A DNA stretch of 64,000 nucleotides from Paraphysomonas bandaiensis (GCA_965644295.1 CBFFRP010000058.1:1-64000); one strand, 5' to 3'. Shown: positions 41,822 through 54,348, counted from the first letter of the stretch. Notes: generated by a model not told the origin, from the sequence alone. Program-made: numbers and translations.

Positions 41822-44562
41822 GCTGTTAGAAATTTTGTTCCACCCTTTGCTCCACCTTTTGTTTTTTCGGATGTCTAGTGGTGGAAAAAACTGTACCCAT
41901 TTTTTTTCAGTTTATTTCCCATTCCAGACACCGTATCACACACAGTTTCAACAACTCTATAATTTGATATCAATTGAGCGACTGTAAGTCTGTTGATATA
42001 GAGTTTGTCATTGACAATATGGACTTTGAAGTTCTCTCTGAGGAAGAGTTTCAACTCAGGCAGGAGATGAAATACGTGGCTGAGAGATTGTCAATGATAA
42101 CATCGAACTGATTGTCAATACGAAGAGCACAAGAAGAATTGCCAACTTAAAGTAGATACTAATTCCAGGGAATTTAGAATCATAAGCTGTGTGCCTAGAA
42201 AAGAACCGCATGAGGAAGTAATTATGGTTTCTTATGGTGGAGGGTATGTGTTAGTCTCTAATAAGAAGTTCTATTCAAAAAAGAATTATTCATTTGTATC
42301 AGTCACTTTTACTGCTGCAAGTGATGGAATTGACAAAACTGAATAATACTTTCACTCTATGCTGATATTAGGGTATTCCTTATAGATTTAGTAACAGTTT
42401 TTCAGATCTACTTATCTACAGTTTTGGGATCCGAACCAATCAGTATAATGACAATGAGAAAAGCTCAAGCACAAGTGGTAAACTTCACGTTTAGAATGGG
42501 ATGAGGAATTTGATGCCACCTAGGCATTAACTCAGTGATATCATTCCTCTATTTTCAATATTTCCGGAGCGTTGTGGAGGCTCATTTAGAAGAACTTTTC
42601 AGTGTCGAAGAATGAGAATTGAGCTATCGTTCTTCAATAATGAACCAGCAGTGAACCTTATGTGCTAAGCATCTTACCAGCAATCTAACAGGCTTAAGAA
42701 GTTTGGGTTATCTAAGTGTTGTGAGTGCATGATATGGTGCAACCAAGATGAGTGTTAAAAGTTAAAAGGTGTATCACTGGGTGGGTATCTTTACGAGTGT
42801 AAAGATATGCAGCATGATTACTTTTAGCTACTTTTCTCTATCAATAGTGGAACATATTTGTGCATAGCAATTTAAGTGTAATGTCAGGTGTGATGGAATA
42901 TGCAATTGGCAGTGTCAATTATCAATTAGCCACGCACGACCATACTTCTAATACATAGGACTACAGTCATGTGCCTACGTAGCTGATTTGGTGATACCTA
43001 GCTAGTTATATATTGATTGCTAATTGCTAGTTAGAGTAATGATTATTTAATTTAATCGAAAATTCGAATGAAAGGTTTTGGTAATAAAGCAATAAACAGC
43101 TGAACGTGAAAACAATAACAAATGCGAAAATGTGTGATAGAAAATGAAATGCACACATTAATATAGAGTAGAATAACTAAATAGACGGTTGTCTCTGCGA
43201 TTGTTGTAGTGAACGGACATTGGTTCTTCTAATATTGCCACATACCACGCGTTTGTGGTAGTATTGATCCCTGGAGCCATCTCTGCTGACGATTTTGGCA
43301 TCACCAGAATTACTCATCCAGCGTGGGGCCTGCAGCTACTTTCTTTCTACTTGCTTTGTTACCCGTACTCCCTGCCCTTCTGGAGTCCAACTGCAAACTT
43401 CTTATTCTGCTGCTCCTATTGTCGCACACGTTCAACCTTGTTAGAGCACACAGTTCCCATGTGCCAGTCGTACCCGCAATAGTGTCCTCCAGCTGTGTCC
43501 GGTTGGTGGGTCAGTGCAGAATGCCTTCAAACCAAAGTGTTGTCAGACCCCACACTAGTGAAATGGAGAAGTTCATAAGGTAGTTCGCTCAAGTTCATTG
43601 TTGCATGAACTACCTTATGAACTACCTTTTGAACTTTCACATTCCACACTTTTTTTATTAACTGCCTTTTGAACTACGTTATGAACTACCTTTTCAGCTT
43701 CCTGATTTCACTAGTGCCAAGCGAGTACGGAGAGTAGACTTTTTATCGCGCTGGGTACGCAGAACAATAAACTTTGCAGATGTTTTCTTGGGTTGACGAG
43801 GTTGTTACTCCCTTAAGCAAGGGGGCCTGATATACACCCATATCAGTACTAACACGCATGCATTTATTAGGATTAATATACGCACTTTATATTCTTCAAT
43901 TGTGTACTTTCGATGCACAGTGGGAGGTTCCACTTAAGGACACCAACCTATAGCCTCAACACCCTCTCTTTGGCCATGAACGGCATTGTGGGCCTTCCAT
44001 TGTCACTGCTGTCCGGCACAGTCAATTGCTTCAACACCGTATTTATAGCCCGTTTCTGGTGTAAGCATGCTGGCAGGGTGCTGCTTGAGACAGCTTCAAG
44101 TACTTCTCCAATTATTAGAGTGTGGCTCTAAGGATTCAGTCGCATTCCGCTGATTCCAGTATTATTCGTAGATATCTGATTGGATTGCTTTAACATTCTC
44201 TAACTAAGCAAACTAGAAATTTCAAAAGGATGACAGCGTGTAGTCAATAGCAATCAGTATAATGTATGTGTATAGTTTTTTATGATAGAGATGCTTATGG
44301 CAGGAGTGAGCAGTTCAAACTCTTTAAAAACAAAAAAATGACATGTTTTGAGGTGACTTCATTTCGAAAAGCGGCGGTAATCGTGAGCTCAAAAAAACAA
44401 AGCGGCGGCAATCGCAATCGTGCCCGAGTGGATCGAGTGGTAGTCGTAGTATTTTCTATACAGTTCACCTTTTCATAACACATCCACATGTACTGCGAGC
44501 TGCACAATGGAGATATCAGAGGTTAATATTGTCGCAGGAATTTACAAGGTATAGTTGGTATC
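41822..44562 (+). other. intergenic region with a possible gene remnant and a MITE
   Basis: A possible broken gene lies at 42019-42346: MDFEVLSEEEFQLRQEMKYV then, in another frame, a segment ending SVTFTAASDGIDKTE; I do not recognise it and the join could be a frameshift or an intron. 42350-43550 is AT-rich with only short frames (43255-43583 on plus). A MITE lies at 43553-43716. 43913-44131 holds a 72-codon plus frame without a recognisable domain. Confidence 0.3.
43553..43716. mobile_element. 164-bp MITE
   Basis: Bounded by CACTAGTGAAAT and its inverse ATTTCACTAGTG. The interior carries four copies of a GAACTACCTT/AAGGTAGTTC motif in both orientations, giving a foldback. No coding sequence. 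Confidence 0.6.
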
Positions 44563-44940
44563 ATGGCTCAAGGATCTATGAAGAAACGCGCAACAAAGCC
44601 GGTTGCTAGAAGTCAAAAGAGCGCGAAGATAACGAAGCAAATCTTGAAAGCAAAAAAGAAAACTAAGAAAGGAAGTTCTGTACAATTACCGAATAGCAAA
44701 TTTAGAGAAGAGGCTGAACTGGACAGGCGATTGTCACAGGCTATCAATAAGTCTAATGAGCAGAAGATAGCAGCGAAGGTTATTCAGGCTGGAGGGAAAA
44801 TTGGAACAAGCGATATTATGCAACGTGGAAAGGAGCTATCAAAGGAACAAAGGCGATCACAAGTCAAGAAAAAGGTTACTAGGGTCGAAGAAAAATTGAA
44901 GGCTATTACTGAAAAGGCTGAAAGAGAAGGGAAAATATAG
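44563..44940 (+). CDS. small basic protein, UPF0390-like
   Basis: Single-exon, 125 residues, clear ATG start (ATCATGGCTCAAGG). It begins MAQGSMKKRATKP, as UPF0390 proteins do (the family of human C19orf53, starting M-A-Q-G with a lysine-rich N-terminus). A KKKTKKGSSVQLP segment and a helical part with RRLSQAINKSNEQKI follow, and the protein is lysine-rich throughout. The C-terminal 45 residues form a charged coiled coil (RSQVKKKVTRVEEKLKAITE) that may be lineage-specific. Family members are small nuclear/nucleolar basic proteins of unclear function. It is intact and not repeated elsewhere in the window, so it is probably a host gene. A different basic ribosome-associated protein is the alternative. 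Confidence 0.55.
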   Translation: MAQGSMKKRATKPVARSQKSAKITKQILKAKKKTKKGSSVQLPNSKFREEAELDRRLSQAINKSNEQKIAAKVIQAGGKIGTSDIMQRGKELSKEQRRSQVKKKVTRVEEKLKAITEKAEREGKI

Positions 44941-46025
44941 GTTTAGCAACTATGTAGAGATCTGCTCCCATGTATCCTGCTATTAGTGTTATACATTATC
45001 GGCTTACATTCTTTCATGATGTGTTTCGAAATATATTTGTACTGGTAGTTATTACACTTAATATACGTATTGTTTTATTTTTCTTCTCATTATGCGATGG
45101 CTGTTTTTGAATTTGTAGTGCAACAAGTGAGGGCCACTGTTAGTTGCATCAACGAGGCCACCTACTACTGCACGCCTTGCCACGATGTTTATCACCAATA
45201 GTGTACGCATCGCGAGAAAATAAGTTGTATGTTTACATATAAAAGCGCGGGGGGAGGGGGTGCGTTGAGAGTGATCGGCGGCTTGTCTGTGTATCGTATG
45301 CCCAGAGCTCTCTTGGAAATTGACATTAATAGCAGATTGGGATATATTATTCAACCTAGTCAATTTGGTGGAATTTCCTAGTCATTCCATTTTCGGTGTA
45401 AAAACCTAGTCAAAGCCATAAATGACTCAACCTAGCCAAATATAGTATTAAACCTAGTCGTTCTTATATCCATTGATTACACATTGTGACTGTCTAAGAT
45501 ACGTGCACACACCACACAACATATTGATGGCTCGGAGAGCATCACAACAAACATAACAATTCATTCATATCTACATAACAGTGTATGTGTATGTATATGC
45601 AGCATATCTGTATACTATTATTAGTGTACGATGGGTCTCTTATCAGTGTTATGAGGAGGAGGAGTGGTCAGTGTAGCTGTGCTGTGGGCATACCCCCATG
45701 AATATACGTAGACAGACACCTGGCGATCTTCATACGCTATGAGTGAGATCGCTTACCTTCCTTCAGCGACTTGCTTGTTGAATGAGCGACTGCTTTGACT
45801 TCCAGGGCATGAATACCCCATGTTTCTAGACCGATTAAGAAAAAAGAGGGGTTTTCATGTCAAAGTCTGTGTATTCGTAAAAACAACATCACTGAAATGG
45901 ACTGCCTGCCTTTCCAGGAGCAGATCAAACGATGAGGAGTCCGTCGTACAGTGGAGCCCTTTAATCTCTCTGCCACGGGATGGATCACTGGCAGTCTCCC
46001 TCAGTAGTCTCTTGATGCTCCCATT
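44941..46025. other. intergenic, CCTAGTCA-type short repeats
   Basis: No gene recognised. Around 45355-45465 the motif AACCTAGTCA or CCTAGCCA recurs five to six times at irregular spacing. 45240-45265 is a G-rich run. 45820-46029 holds a 69-codon plus frame without a domain. Confidence 0.4.
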
Positions 46026-46400
46026 ATGACCTGTACACTACAGTGGTTGTGCCCTCTACACTGCAGTGGTTATGACCTGTACACTACAGTGGTTATGATA
46101 TGTACACTGTAGTGGTTGTGCCCTCTACACTACAGTGGTTATGACCTCTACACTGCAGTGGTTATGATATGTACATTGTAGTGGTTGTGCCCTCTACACT
46201 ACAGTGGTTGTGCCCTCTACACTGCAGTGGTTATGACCTCTACACTGCAGTGGTTATGATATGTACACTACAGTGGTTGTGACCTGTACACTACAGTGGT
46301 TATGATATGTACACTACAGTGGTTGTGACCTGTACACTGCAGTGGTTATGACCTCTGCACTGCAGTGGTTATGATATGTACACTACTGTGACCTCTACAC
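46026..46400. repeat. minisatellite, 23-bp unit
   Basis: About 16 units of TGACCTGTACACTACAGTGG-type sequence with a 23-bp period; variants alternate ACCTGT/CCCTCT/ATATGT and CTACAG/CTGCAG. The core CACTACAGTG/CACTGCAGTG is palindromic. Confidence 0.9.
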
Positions 46401-46704
46401 CGCTGTTGGCCTTACTGACTATCCGTACATCACTTGCGAGGTATGTGCGAGACATATATTGTCTAGTATATATATTTACAATCTTGTGAGTGCTAATCAT
46501 AGTGTTATAGGTGCCTCAGTACTACAACTGTCCTCGGTTGTGGGACAATAGCCGCTGTTGGCCTTACTGACTATCCGTACATTACTTGCGAGGTATGTGC
46601 GAGACATATATTCTCTAGTATATACATTTACAATCTTGTGAGTGCTAATCATTGTGTTATGTACTATCATAGGTACCTCAGTACTACTAATGTCCTCGAT
46701 TGTA
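46401..46704. repeat. tandem duplication, 152-bp unit
   Basis: CGCTGTTGGCCTTACTGACT starts at 46401 and again at 46553, with close similarity to about 46700. The second copy runs towards the start of the LINE fragment. Confidence 0.8.
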
Positions 46705-46817
46705 GAGCAATAGCCCCCTACTATAATTTTTCTCTGTGCAACTGCGTTTCACTGTTGCCTATAGGTGCACATCACTTGGGAGGTGTGTACGAGATATATA
46801 TTGTCCTGTACATATCT

Positions 46818-48630
46818 CCTTCGGCCGAGAAATTTCCACCTCATTACTCGAATATCAGTTCCACAAACTAGAACAATCTATCACCAAGATTCTGCTCCCT
46901 CTCTACAATGGAGGGATAAACATATATGCTCAAAAACAGAGGCTGCAGACATCACAACATCAAGGTGACACCAATGACGCAACTCTTTACTCCTGCAAGC
47001 TCACAACCACACCGCACACACTCTGCCACCTACCCGACAATCCTCCAGTCACCCCTAGAGCCAAGCCCCCCACGCGATCTCGCTCCCAACGCAGGCCTGC
47101 AAACCCGGTCCGGAAGCAAACGACCCTCACCACCAAACGAAACCCAGACTCGACTGGAACTCTCGGACCCTCTGTCACCAACTCACACTCACGAATCAAA
47201 ACCCCACGCTGGAAAAAGAGCCACCCCTCACCATCAGAGACTGGAACTGGATCCCGCACACCATCCCAATCAGAGCTACCACACTCCCCACCAAATATCT
47301 TGGAGTACTACTCCCATTCTCCCCAAAAGACACCGACTCCCATGCCTGGTGCGTCAACTACATCGCCACTTCCACAACATATCTCCGTTATAAGTGCGCA
47401 TCCCCAGAATGCAAGCTCCTAGTGCTCAACACTCAAATACTCCCGACACTCCTCTACAAAGCCACCAAAGCCTCCTGGACGTACGCCAAGTTCCTTGAAA
47501 TAGACACACTACTTGCACGCGCCGTAAGGGCAGTCCTGCGCCTACCCCCAGGATACCCCACAGCACTCATCTACCTCCCAACGAAGTACAAAGGACTTGG
47601 GTTACGCAAGTTCTCCACCTGTGCTCAGACCCAAAAGTGGCACACTCTGCAAAGAGCCATCACCCTTGGAGGCGAGCCCAAACAAGCTGCGATATCCATT
47701 CTACAACGCCACGACCTAAACCAACTCGACACTGACCTATACATCACTAGCCTAGTCCAATGGGGACAACAGCTTGGAATCCGGCTGCAGCCCCCATCAC
47801 CGGCTACGCCCCAATTCCGAGACACCATTGACAGGGTACAATCCCAACTCCAATTGTACGACGATCACCCACACGACTATCAAGCCATCTTCACTGATGG
47901 ATCCTTCACTCGCACCAATCTCACCCCCGCCCACCTACTCGGAACCTCGCACATCCAGAATGCCGCGCACACCGGGGGAGCAGCAATTGTGTGGCTCCCG
48001 CCCAAAAACAACTGGAGTCACAGACCAACCAAAATCCTTCACCTCACAACCCCGGAGCACTCCACACCTCTGGACTAACATCATACACATACGAGACCCT
48101 CGCGATGTCAGCTGCCCTAAGGTTCTCCAAAGTCATATCACCCACTGTGCCCATGTGTACTGACTGTCAGGCAGTTCAAACACGAACCACAGAAGCCCTG
48201 TCACGCAGGAGGAGAGCACTAGGCACGAAGCCACAGGGTGTCTTTTACGAATGCCTTGCCACAGAACATCACAAACAGCATCCAATCAAATGGGTTCGTT
48301 CCCACCCCGAACGCCGAACGCCAGACCAAAGTAAATGAACCTACAACGACCATGGCATCTACATAGCTGACGCGGCCGCCAGCGGGGACTGGACAACGAT
48401 CAACAAAATACTCGGCGCCACCAACTACAGAGTGGTCACAACTGAAATCACACACCTCCTAGAGGAATTCCTCACTACTGGTCAATGGCACTGGAGGAGA
48501 TACGACAAGTATCTTCTCACAGACAGTGGCCCCATGCTAGGGGACGTCACAGAACTCCAACACCAATGGGACCTCCACCAGTACACACTCACGAGAGATG
48601 GCACGTACGCCGACACCCTCGCCCATGGTT
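46818..48630 (+). mobile_element. LINE-B copy 2, rearranged (direct-repeat copy D1 from 46996)
   Basis: Starts inside the C-terminal ORF2 segment (ISTSLLEYQFHKLEQSITKI, LLPLYNGG), runs to its end (RIKTPRW, about 47215), then jumps back to the RT thumb (TGSRTP frame; LNTQILPTLLYKATKASW at 47422-48078). RNase H follows (FTDGSFTRTN; after a 2-bp shift YETLAMSAAL and CTDCQAV; YIADAAASGDW near 48360). It breaks off at 48630 where the inverted arm begins. 46996-48630 recurs at 49932-51566 with a constant 2,936-bp offset and only a few substitutions. Confidence 0.85.
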
Positions 48631-49931
48631 TCTCACTTTTTTTACCTGTAACTAATGTAGTATTTACATGTTCTCTTTACACCTACTACATTACGTATTG
48701 CAAAACACATCAAACACTCAACTTAAATTGACATTTTCAAAATTTCACCAGGTTTAGACCGTTTCACCAGGTTTGGTCATCACATCAACTTATATTATTG
48801 TTATAATATATGAGTTGAACTACAAGGTATTGACTTGGTTAATCGCAAATAAATAATGATTACTAGAGATTACAGATGTAATACATTGTACTAAGTATGT
48901 GGATATGCATGCATGTGATGTGATATCCATTCATTCAAGATACGCCGTGCGTATGCAATAGAGAAACTACGGAAGAGAAGTTTATACTTCAACTTCAGCT
49001 AAGCGTACGTTCTGAATGATATGGAAATGCATATCTATAATTAATACATAATAGTATCACAACACACTAGCCTTTAATGAGAGCAACCACAAAGAATTGA
49101 CCGGAATAAACATACATACACGAAACGAACGATATTGTTTTGAACGATATTGTCGAATGAAATGATGACGAATTTCAATATGTTTAGACCGCTTGTGGAA
49201 CACTGGGTTAACCGATAGATTAATAGCAGATGTGTTGTCTACTTTGATTCCAGGGTGGGTGTCTGGAAGGATGGGTTTAGCAGGTGGGCGCGGGAAAGTC
49301 AACTCTGCACAGACTGTGTTATGGGAAATACCTTCTTTGGATGTATCACCCATAGAATAATACTCAGAATCCATTGTTGACAGGGCTAGAGATTGTTGGA
49401 GTTTGGAAACCATGCAATACATGCACCAGCTAGAAAAAATGCAGCGTCGGACTGAGAACGTCAAGTAAGTATCTACATCATAATTTGCCCAATTTGCGTC
49501 AGAAAAATCCTGGAGCGTAGGTGGATTGTTAGATTGACACCTGTATATGTTTAGCTATCTACGCCGACTTTATACTGGTAGCAGAGTTGCTAAATACTAA
49601 GCTGTCTCGGGACTGCTTGTGCATTGCTGCAAGCACCTTGGCGCAACCATCCCTTGTGTTGGGCTTAGTCCGGTGGTCTTCCTTTGGGTAATGTCTCTGA
49701 CGGTCCGGAGCCACATGTGAGCCGGGATGTGGAGGGTGGGGTTTTGATTCGGGGGTGTGAGTCGGTGACAGAGGATCCGGGAGCTCCAGTCGTGTCTGGG
49801 TTTCGTTTGTATCGTTTGTATCCGGGCCGGATTTGCAGGCCTGCGTTGTGATCGAGTTCGCGTGGGGGGCTTGGCTCTAGGGGTGGATGTTGCTTGGAAG
49901 AGTTGAAGAATTGCCGAGTTGGTGGTAGTGT
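48630..49931 (-). repeat. large inverted repeat 2, left arm (1302 bp)
   Basis: Base i pairs with base 101800-i across 51869-53170 with no length change and very few mismatches (one at AAGCTGTC versus AAGTTGTC). On the minus strand it contains the LINE-B 3' end with hairpin (49614-49635), a Copia RNase H fragment (49057-49470) and a short Copia LTR (48816-48991). Confidence 0.92.
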
Positions 49932-52204
49932 CAAGCTCACAACCACACCGCACACACTCTGCCACCTACCCGACAATCCTCCAGTCACCCCTAGAGCCAA
50001 GCCCCCCACGCGATCTCGCTCCCAACGCAGGCCTGCAAACCCGGTCCGGAAGCAAACGACCCTCACCACCAAACGAAACCCAGACTCGACTGGAACTCTC
50101 GGACCCTCTGTCACCAACTCACACTCACGAATCAAAACCCCACGCTGGAAAAAGAGCCACCCCTCACCATCAGAGACTGGAACTGGATCCCGCACACCAT
50201 CCCAATCAGAGCTACCACACTCCCCACCAAATATCTTGGAGTACTACTCCCATTCTCCCCAAAAGACACCGACTCCCATGCCTGGTGCGTCAACTACATC
50301 GCCACTTCCACAACATATCTCCGTTATAAGTGCGCATCCCCAGAATGCAAGCTCCTAGTGCTCAACACTCAAATACTCCCGACACTCCTCTACAAAGCCA
50401 CCAAAGCCTCCTGGACGTACGCCAAGTTCCTTGAAATAGACACACTACTTGCACGCGCCGTAAGGGCAGTCCTGCGCCTACCCCCAGGATACCCCACAGC
50501 ACTCATCTACCTCCCAACGAAGTACAAAGGACTTGGGTTACGCAAGTTCTCCACATGTGCTCAGACCCAAAAGTGGCACGCTCTGCAAAGAGCCATCACC
50601 CTTGGAGGCGAGCCCAAACAAGCTGCGTTATCCATTCTACAACGCCACGACCTAAACCAACTCGACAATGACCTATACATCACTAGCCTAGTCCAATGGG
50701 GACAACAGCTTGGAATCCGGCTGCAGCCTCCATCACCGGCTACGCCCCAATTCCGAGACACCATTGACAGGGTACAATCCCAACTCCAATTGTACGACGA
50801 TCACCCACACGACTATCAAGCCATCTTCACTGATGGATCCTTCACTCGCACCAATCTCACCCCCGCCCACCTACTCGGAACCTCGCACATCCAGAATGCC
50901 GCGCACACCGGGGGAGCAGCAATTGTGTGGCTCCCGCCCAAAAACAACTGGAGTCACAGACCAACCAAAATCCTTCACCTCACAACCCCGGAGCACTCCA
51001 CACCTCTGGACTAACATCATACACATACGAGACCCTCGCGATGTCAGCTGCCCTAAGGTTCTCCAAAGTCATATCACCCACTGTGCCCATGTGTACTGAC
51101 TGTCAGGCAGTTCAAACACGAACCACAGAAGCCCTGTCACGCAGGAGGAGAGCACTAGGCACGAAGCCACAGGGTGTCTTTTACGAATGCCTTGCCACAG
51201 AACATCACAAACAGCATCCAATCAAATGGGTTCGTTCCCACCCCGAACGCCGAACGCCAGACCAAAGTAAATGAACCTACAACGACCATGGCATCTACAT
51301 AGCTGACGCGGCCGCCAGCGGGGACTGGACAACGATCAACAAAATACTCGGCGCCACCAACTACAGAGTGGTCACAACTGAAATCACACACCTCCTAGAG
51401 GAATTCCTCACTACTGGTCAATGGCACTGGAGGAGATACGACAAGTATCTTCTCACAGACAGTGGCCCCATGCTAGGGGACGTCACAGAACTCCAACACC
51501 AATGGGACCTCCACCAGTACACACTCACGAGAGATGGCACGTACGCCGACACCCTCGCCCATGGTTCCACACCGCTTTGAACAAATTGGCAAAGGCTGCA
51601 TGGGATCCTAACACACCCCAAATTGAAAGATACTGGACCGGCCAACTCACCGCATCGCAACTAGCAAACGCCTTCGGCTGTAACATCTCCACGCCACTAC
51701 CCGAATATCAGTTCCACAAACTCGAGCAATCTGTCACCAAGATTCTACTCCCTCTCTACAACGGAGGGATGAACATGCTCAAAAACAGAGGCTGCAGACA
51801 TCACAACTTCAAGGTAACACCACTGACACAACCCTCGACTCCTACAACCTCACAACCACACCGCACTCACACTACCACCAACTCGGCAATTCTTCAACTC
51901 TTCCAAGCAACATCCACCCCTAGAGCCAAGCCCCCCACGCGAACTCGATCACAACGCAGGCCTGCAAATCCGGCCCGGATACAAACGATACAAACGAAAC
52001 CCAGACACGACTGGAGCTCCCGGATCCTCTGTCACCGACTCACACCCCCGAATCAAAACCCCACCCTCCACATCCCGGCTCACATGTGGCTCCGGACCGT
52101 CAGAGACATTACCCAAAGGAAGACCACCGGACTAAGCCCAACACAAGGGATGGTTGCGCCAAGGTGCTTGCAGCAATGCACAAGCAGTCCCGAGACAACT
52201 TAGT
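49932..52204 (+). mobile_element. LINE-B copy 3 (direct-repeat copy D2) through its 3' end
   Basis: Repeats 46996-48630 at 49932-51566, then continues through a junction where about 120 codons are missing (RDGTYA joined to HPRPWFHTALNKLAKAAWD). After that come the C-terminal segment (LEQSVTKI, LLPLYNGGMNMLKN) and the 3' UTR with hairpin at 52165-52186, ending GTCCCGAGAC. The frame at 51421-52203 covers this last part. The finger region was lost in the internal deletion. Confidence 0.85.
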
Positions 52205-52329
52205 ATTTAGCAACTCTGCTACCAGTATAAAGTCGGCGTAGATAGCTAAACATATACAGGTGTCAATCTAACAATCCACCTACGCTCCAGGATTTTTCTG
52301 ACGCAAATTGGGCAAATTATGATGTAGAT

Positions 52330-52743
52330 ACTTACTTGACGTTCTCAGTCCGACGCTGCATTTTTTCTAGCTGGTGCATGTATTGCATGGTTTCCAAACT
52401 CCAACAATCTCTAGCCCTGTCAACAATGGATTCTGAGTATTATTCTATGGGTGATACATCCAAAGAAGGTATTTCCCATAACACAGTCTGTGCAGAGTTG
52501 ACTTTCCCGCGCCCACCTGCTAAACCCATCCTTCCAGACACCCACCCTGGAATCAAAGTAGACAACACATCTGCTATTAATCTATCGGTTAACCCAGTGT
52601 TCCACAAGCGGTCTAAACATATTGAAATTCGTCATCATTTCATTCGACAATATCGTTCAAAACAATATCGTTCGTTTCGTGTATGTATGTTTATTCCGGT
52701 CAATTCTTTGTGGTTGCTCTCATTAAAGGCTAGTGTGTTGTGA
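52330..52743 (+). pseudogene. Copia RNase H fragment
   Basis: In-frame SSWCMYCMVSKLQQSLALST, MDSEYYSMGDTSKE, then IKVDNTSAINLSVNPVFHKR and SKHIEIRHHFIRQY are the second half of the Copia RNase H domain (E of the SEY motif and D of the VDN motif kept). The tail diverges after RQY and the rest of pol is absent. A mirrored copy lies at 49057-49470. It is followed by a short LTR at 52809-52984. Confidence 0.8.
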
Positions 52744-52808
52744 TACTATTATGTATTAATTATAGATATGCATTTCCATATCATTCAGAACGTACGCTTA
52801 GCTGAAGT

Positions 52809-52984
52809 TGAAGTATAAACTTCTCTTCCGTAGTTTCTCTATTGCATACGCACGGCGTATCTTGAATGAATGGATATCACATCACATGCATGCATATCCA
52901 CATACTTAGTACAATGTATTACATCTGTAATCTCTAGTAATCATTATTTATTTGCGATTAACCAAGTCAATACCTTGTAGTTCA
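52809..52984 (+). repeat. short Copia LTR (176 bp)
   Basis: TGAAGTATAAACTTC...TTGTAGTTCA, with the internal GAATGAATGGATAT and CATGCATGCATATCC motifs shared with the LTRs at 62319-62489 and 62537-62709. Mirrored at 48816-48991. Confidence 0.65.
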
Positions 52985-53170
52985 ACTCATATATTATAAC
53001 AATAATATAAGTTGATGTGATGACCAAACCTGGTGAAACGGTCTAAACCTGGTGAAATTTTGAAAATGTCAATTTAAGTTGAGTGTTTGATGTGTTTTGC
53101 AATACGTAATGTAGTAGGTGTAAAGAGAACATGTAAATACTACATTAGTTACAGGTAAAAAAAGTGAGAA

Positions 53171-53570
53171 TATAACGGTTACATTATTTATATATAATAC
53201 ATCACCATGCATACTATAGTGCTATATATTACAAAGTGCTACTATTTATAATAATTATACTTACAACTAAACTGTCAATACTGTAAAGAACGGAAGTGGT
53301 TGCTTGGTGCTTGCGGCGACGCACAAGCAGCTTCTGTAGCATTATGTCAAGTTATGACACAATTGGATGATTAGTAAGTTAACTGGACGTGTATTCACTC
53401 ATGAATCAAGTTAATATAAGAGAAGATTATAATATATATAATAAACTATATATCACGTTATCTCTACTACCACTCATTTCTAGTACGATCTTACATCGTC
53501 ATGATATCACTTCTCATAATACAGCTCATCACTACTGTATTCTCCAGTAACCGTTATAATTCCAATATCT
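53171..53570. other. TIR-element-like sequence and Copia LTR part
   Basis: About 53000-53290 matches, inverted, 14330-14600 of the TIR element. 53308-53329 is an isolated copy of the LINE 3' hairpin (TGCTTG...CAAGCA). From about 53340 to 53610 lies the minus-strand Copia LTR whose start is at 53610. No gene. Confidence 0.5.
53308..53329 (+). other. isolated LINE-type 3' hairpin
   Basis: TGCTTG-loop-CAAGCA as at all LINE ends in the window, but with no ORF2 sequence attached; the loop has changed (CGGCGACGCA). Confidence 0.6.
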
Positions 53571-54030
53571 TAGAATTACAGCTTTTAATTGCTCCAACAG
53601 CAAAACTCAACACTCCCTCTCAATTCAAAGCTGTACATTGATTTTTCAAACCACGAGACATAACTGACGGATACGCAACCACCAAGACCTCATGAGCTGT
53701 ACATTGAATCTTCACATCGCAAGACATAACTGTTGGGTAGAATTACAGCTTTTAATTGCTCCAACAGCAAAACTCAACACTCCCTCTCAATTCAAAGCTG
53801 TACATTGATTTTTCAAACCACGAGACATAACTGACGGATACGCAACCACCAAGACCTCATGAGCTGTACATTGAATCTTCACATCGCAAGACATAACTGT
53901 TGGGTAGAATTACAGCTTTTAATTGCTCCAACAGCAAAACTCAACACTCCCTCTCAATTCAAAGCTGTAGATAGACTCTTCATATCACGAGACATAACTG
54001 ACGGATACGCAACCACCAAAAACCTCAGAG
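53571..54030 (-). repeat. 167-bp tandem repeat of a Copia 3' end
   Basis: Units start at 53571, 53738 and 53905 (period 167; third partial). Each contains the Copia pol C-terminus (minus-strand YPSVMSR motif), the purine tract (plus-strand CTCCCTCTCAA) and the LTR start (ACTCAACA). The 3' end of the element is thus triplicated in tandem. Confidence 0.85.
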
Positions 54031-54340
54031 GACAAACCGGTGGACGTATGACTCCGACGTTTCAGCAAGCCTCACCATAGACAACACATCTGAATGATCT
54101 TCTGTCTCTGATAATTAGCACATATGATTTCCTATCCTCGTCGCTGAGATCAATCACACCACATCATTCAACTTCAACGCTAAGTCGCGAGCACCCTGGC
54201 TGTCAGGAAGAATGGAGTGGGTTCGTACAATCGAAGTCCCAGTTCGACCAACACCCCCCGAAGCCACACCAGTTCTTGCATGCCAGCAGTCATAGCCTGA
54301 TACTTACAAGCTGAAACGAAACAACGCAATTAACGAACTT
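54031..54340 (-). pseudogene. Copia RNase H fragment, minus strand
   Basis: Minus-strand frame YQAMTAGMQELVWLRGVLVE then EPTPFF and a broken DS-Q-ARDLALN-like segment. It aligns with YQCIYSGLQEVLWVRGVTGE and PTPFFIDSQSAQDLAEN of the plus copy at 26413-27304. Stops and a shift follow. The 167-bp repeats to the left are its downstream 3' end. Confidence 0.65.
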
Positions 54341-54348
54341 CGCATATA

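Larger units (their letters stand above)
51869..53170 (+). repeat. large inverted repeat 2, right arm (1302 bp)
   Basis: Inverse complement of 48630-49931. Pairing stops at 51868/49932 and 53171/48629. This arm is in natural continuity with LINE-B copy 3, so it is probably the source copy. Confidence 0.92.

Noticed and set aside
44295-44507. Minus-strand 70-codon frame upstream of the UPF0390-like gene
   Set aside because: Thr/Arg-rich low complexity, no domain, opposite an A-rich stretch.
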